DNA of 6,023 nucleotides from Novosphingobium sp. (lineage in GTDB: Bacteria; Pseudomonadota; Alphaproteobacteria; Sphingomonadales; Sphingomonadaceae). A model generated the notes under the pieces. That model was not told the origin of the DNA and did no database searches. It worked only from the letters and a program-made list of their open reading frames with translations. The DNA is taken from contig JAQVEQ010000168.1 of the NCBI GenBank assembly GCA_028697875.1, positions 1 through 6,023 of the forward strand. The letters are read 5' to 3'. The position numbers and the translations under genes are program-made. This document shows positions 5,735-6,023 of the stretch, piece after piece (position 1 is the first letter of the stretch; each line of letters opens with the position of its first letter).

Positions 5735-6023
5735 ATGTTTGCAATCGTCGGGATCGTCATCCTGATCGTCATGGTTTTCGGCGGCTTCGTAATCACCGGG
5801 GGCGCGCTTGGGCCGGTGCTGCATGCCTTGCCGCACGAAATGCTGATTATCGGCGGCGCCGCGGTCGGCGCGCTGGTCGCCGGCAATTCGCTGCATGAAC
5901 TCAAGGCGATTGGCGCCGGGCTGGCCAAAGTCGTCAAGGGGCCGAAACATACCAAGCAGGACCATGTCGACGCGATCCTGCTGACCACCCGGCTGATGCG
6001 CATCCTGCGCAGCGAAGGCCCGG
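5735..6023 (+). CDS. motA: Flagellar motor stator protein MotA, N-terminal part (3' truncated by window edge)
   Basis: MotA, with MotB, forms the inner-membrane ion channel that drives rotor rotation. The frame from ATG 5735 is open to the window end, giving 96 complete codons of an expected 285-295. It starts MFAIVGIVILIVMVFGGFVI and continues TGGALGP, matching the first transmembrane helix and the VFGG-x(3)-TGG motif of the E. coli-type MotA N-terminal domain. A second hydrophobic segment is at about residues 36-50 (MLIIGGAAVGALVAGN). The stretch HTKQDHVDAILLTTRLMRILR aligns without gaps to the start of the cytoplasmic loop; Arg92 corresponds to E. coli Arg90, one of the charged residues that contact FliG, and the window ends just before the partner Glu (E. 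coli Glu98). The frame lies 34 nt after flgL with its own strong Shine-Dalgarno sequence, so it is probably in the same operon, with motB expected next. Ion specificity cannot be judged from this fragment. Confidence 0.92.
   Translation, partial: MFAIVGIVILIVMVFGGFVITGGALGPVLHALPHEMLIIGGAAVGALVAGNSLHELKAIGAGLAKVVKGPKHTKQDHVDAILLTTRLMRILRSEGP

Overview
This window is a contiguous stretch of a flagellar operon from a high-GC (mid-60s percent by eye) Gram-negative bacterium. All genes are on the + strand. Protein style, codon bias (heavy use of GCC, GGC, CTG, GAC) and a FlgJ with no muramidase domain point to an alphaproteobacterium. My best guess is the Sphingomonadales (Erythrobacteraceae/Sphingomonadaceae-like), but this is inferred from resemblance and not proven. 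The presence of both an L-ring gene (flgH) and a P-ring gene (flgI) shows a diderm host.

Layout: the 3' part of flgF (proximal rod, cut by the window start), flgG (distal rod), flgH (L-ring lipoprotein), flgI (P-ring), a short flgJ-like rod-binding protein, flgK (first hook-filament junction protein), flgL (second junction protein) and the 5' third of motA (stator, cut by the window end). Intergenic distances are about 24, 3, 13, -4 (or -1), 3, 7 and 34 nt. There is no gene-free stretch longer than 34 nt, and I see no terminator or convincing internal promoter, so the window reads as one transcript.

The genes follow the assembly order of the axial structure from inside to outside: rod (FlgF, FlgG), rod cap (FlgJ), the periplasmic and outer-membrane bushings (FlgI, FlgH), then the hook-filament adaptors (FlgK, FlgL) on which flagellin polymerises. 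MotA, with MotB presumably just downstream, supplies the ion-driven torque generator. The order flgF-G-H-I-J-K-L is the enterobacterial-like order, with no flgA between flgG and flgH.

I do not find an undescribed biological system here; this is conserved core machinery. The points worth a second look are small: a tandem pentapeptide repeat at the FlgJ C-terminus, a tandem ATG at the flgI/flgJ junction, near-complete absence of cysteine (including a Cys-free FlgI) with one odd Cys in FlgG, a flgH start without a visible Shine-Dalgarno sequence, and apparent depletion of GANTC sites.
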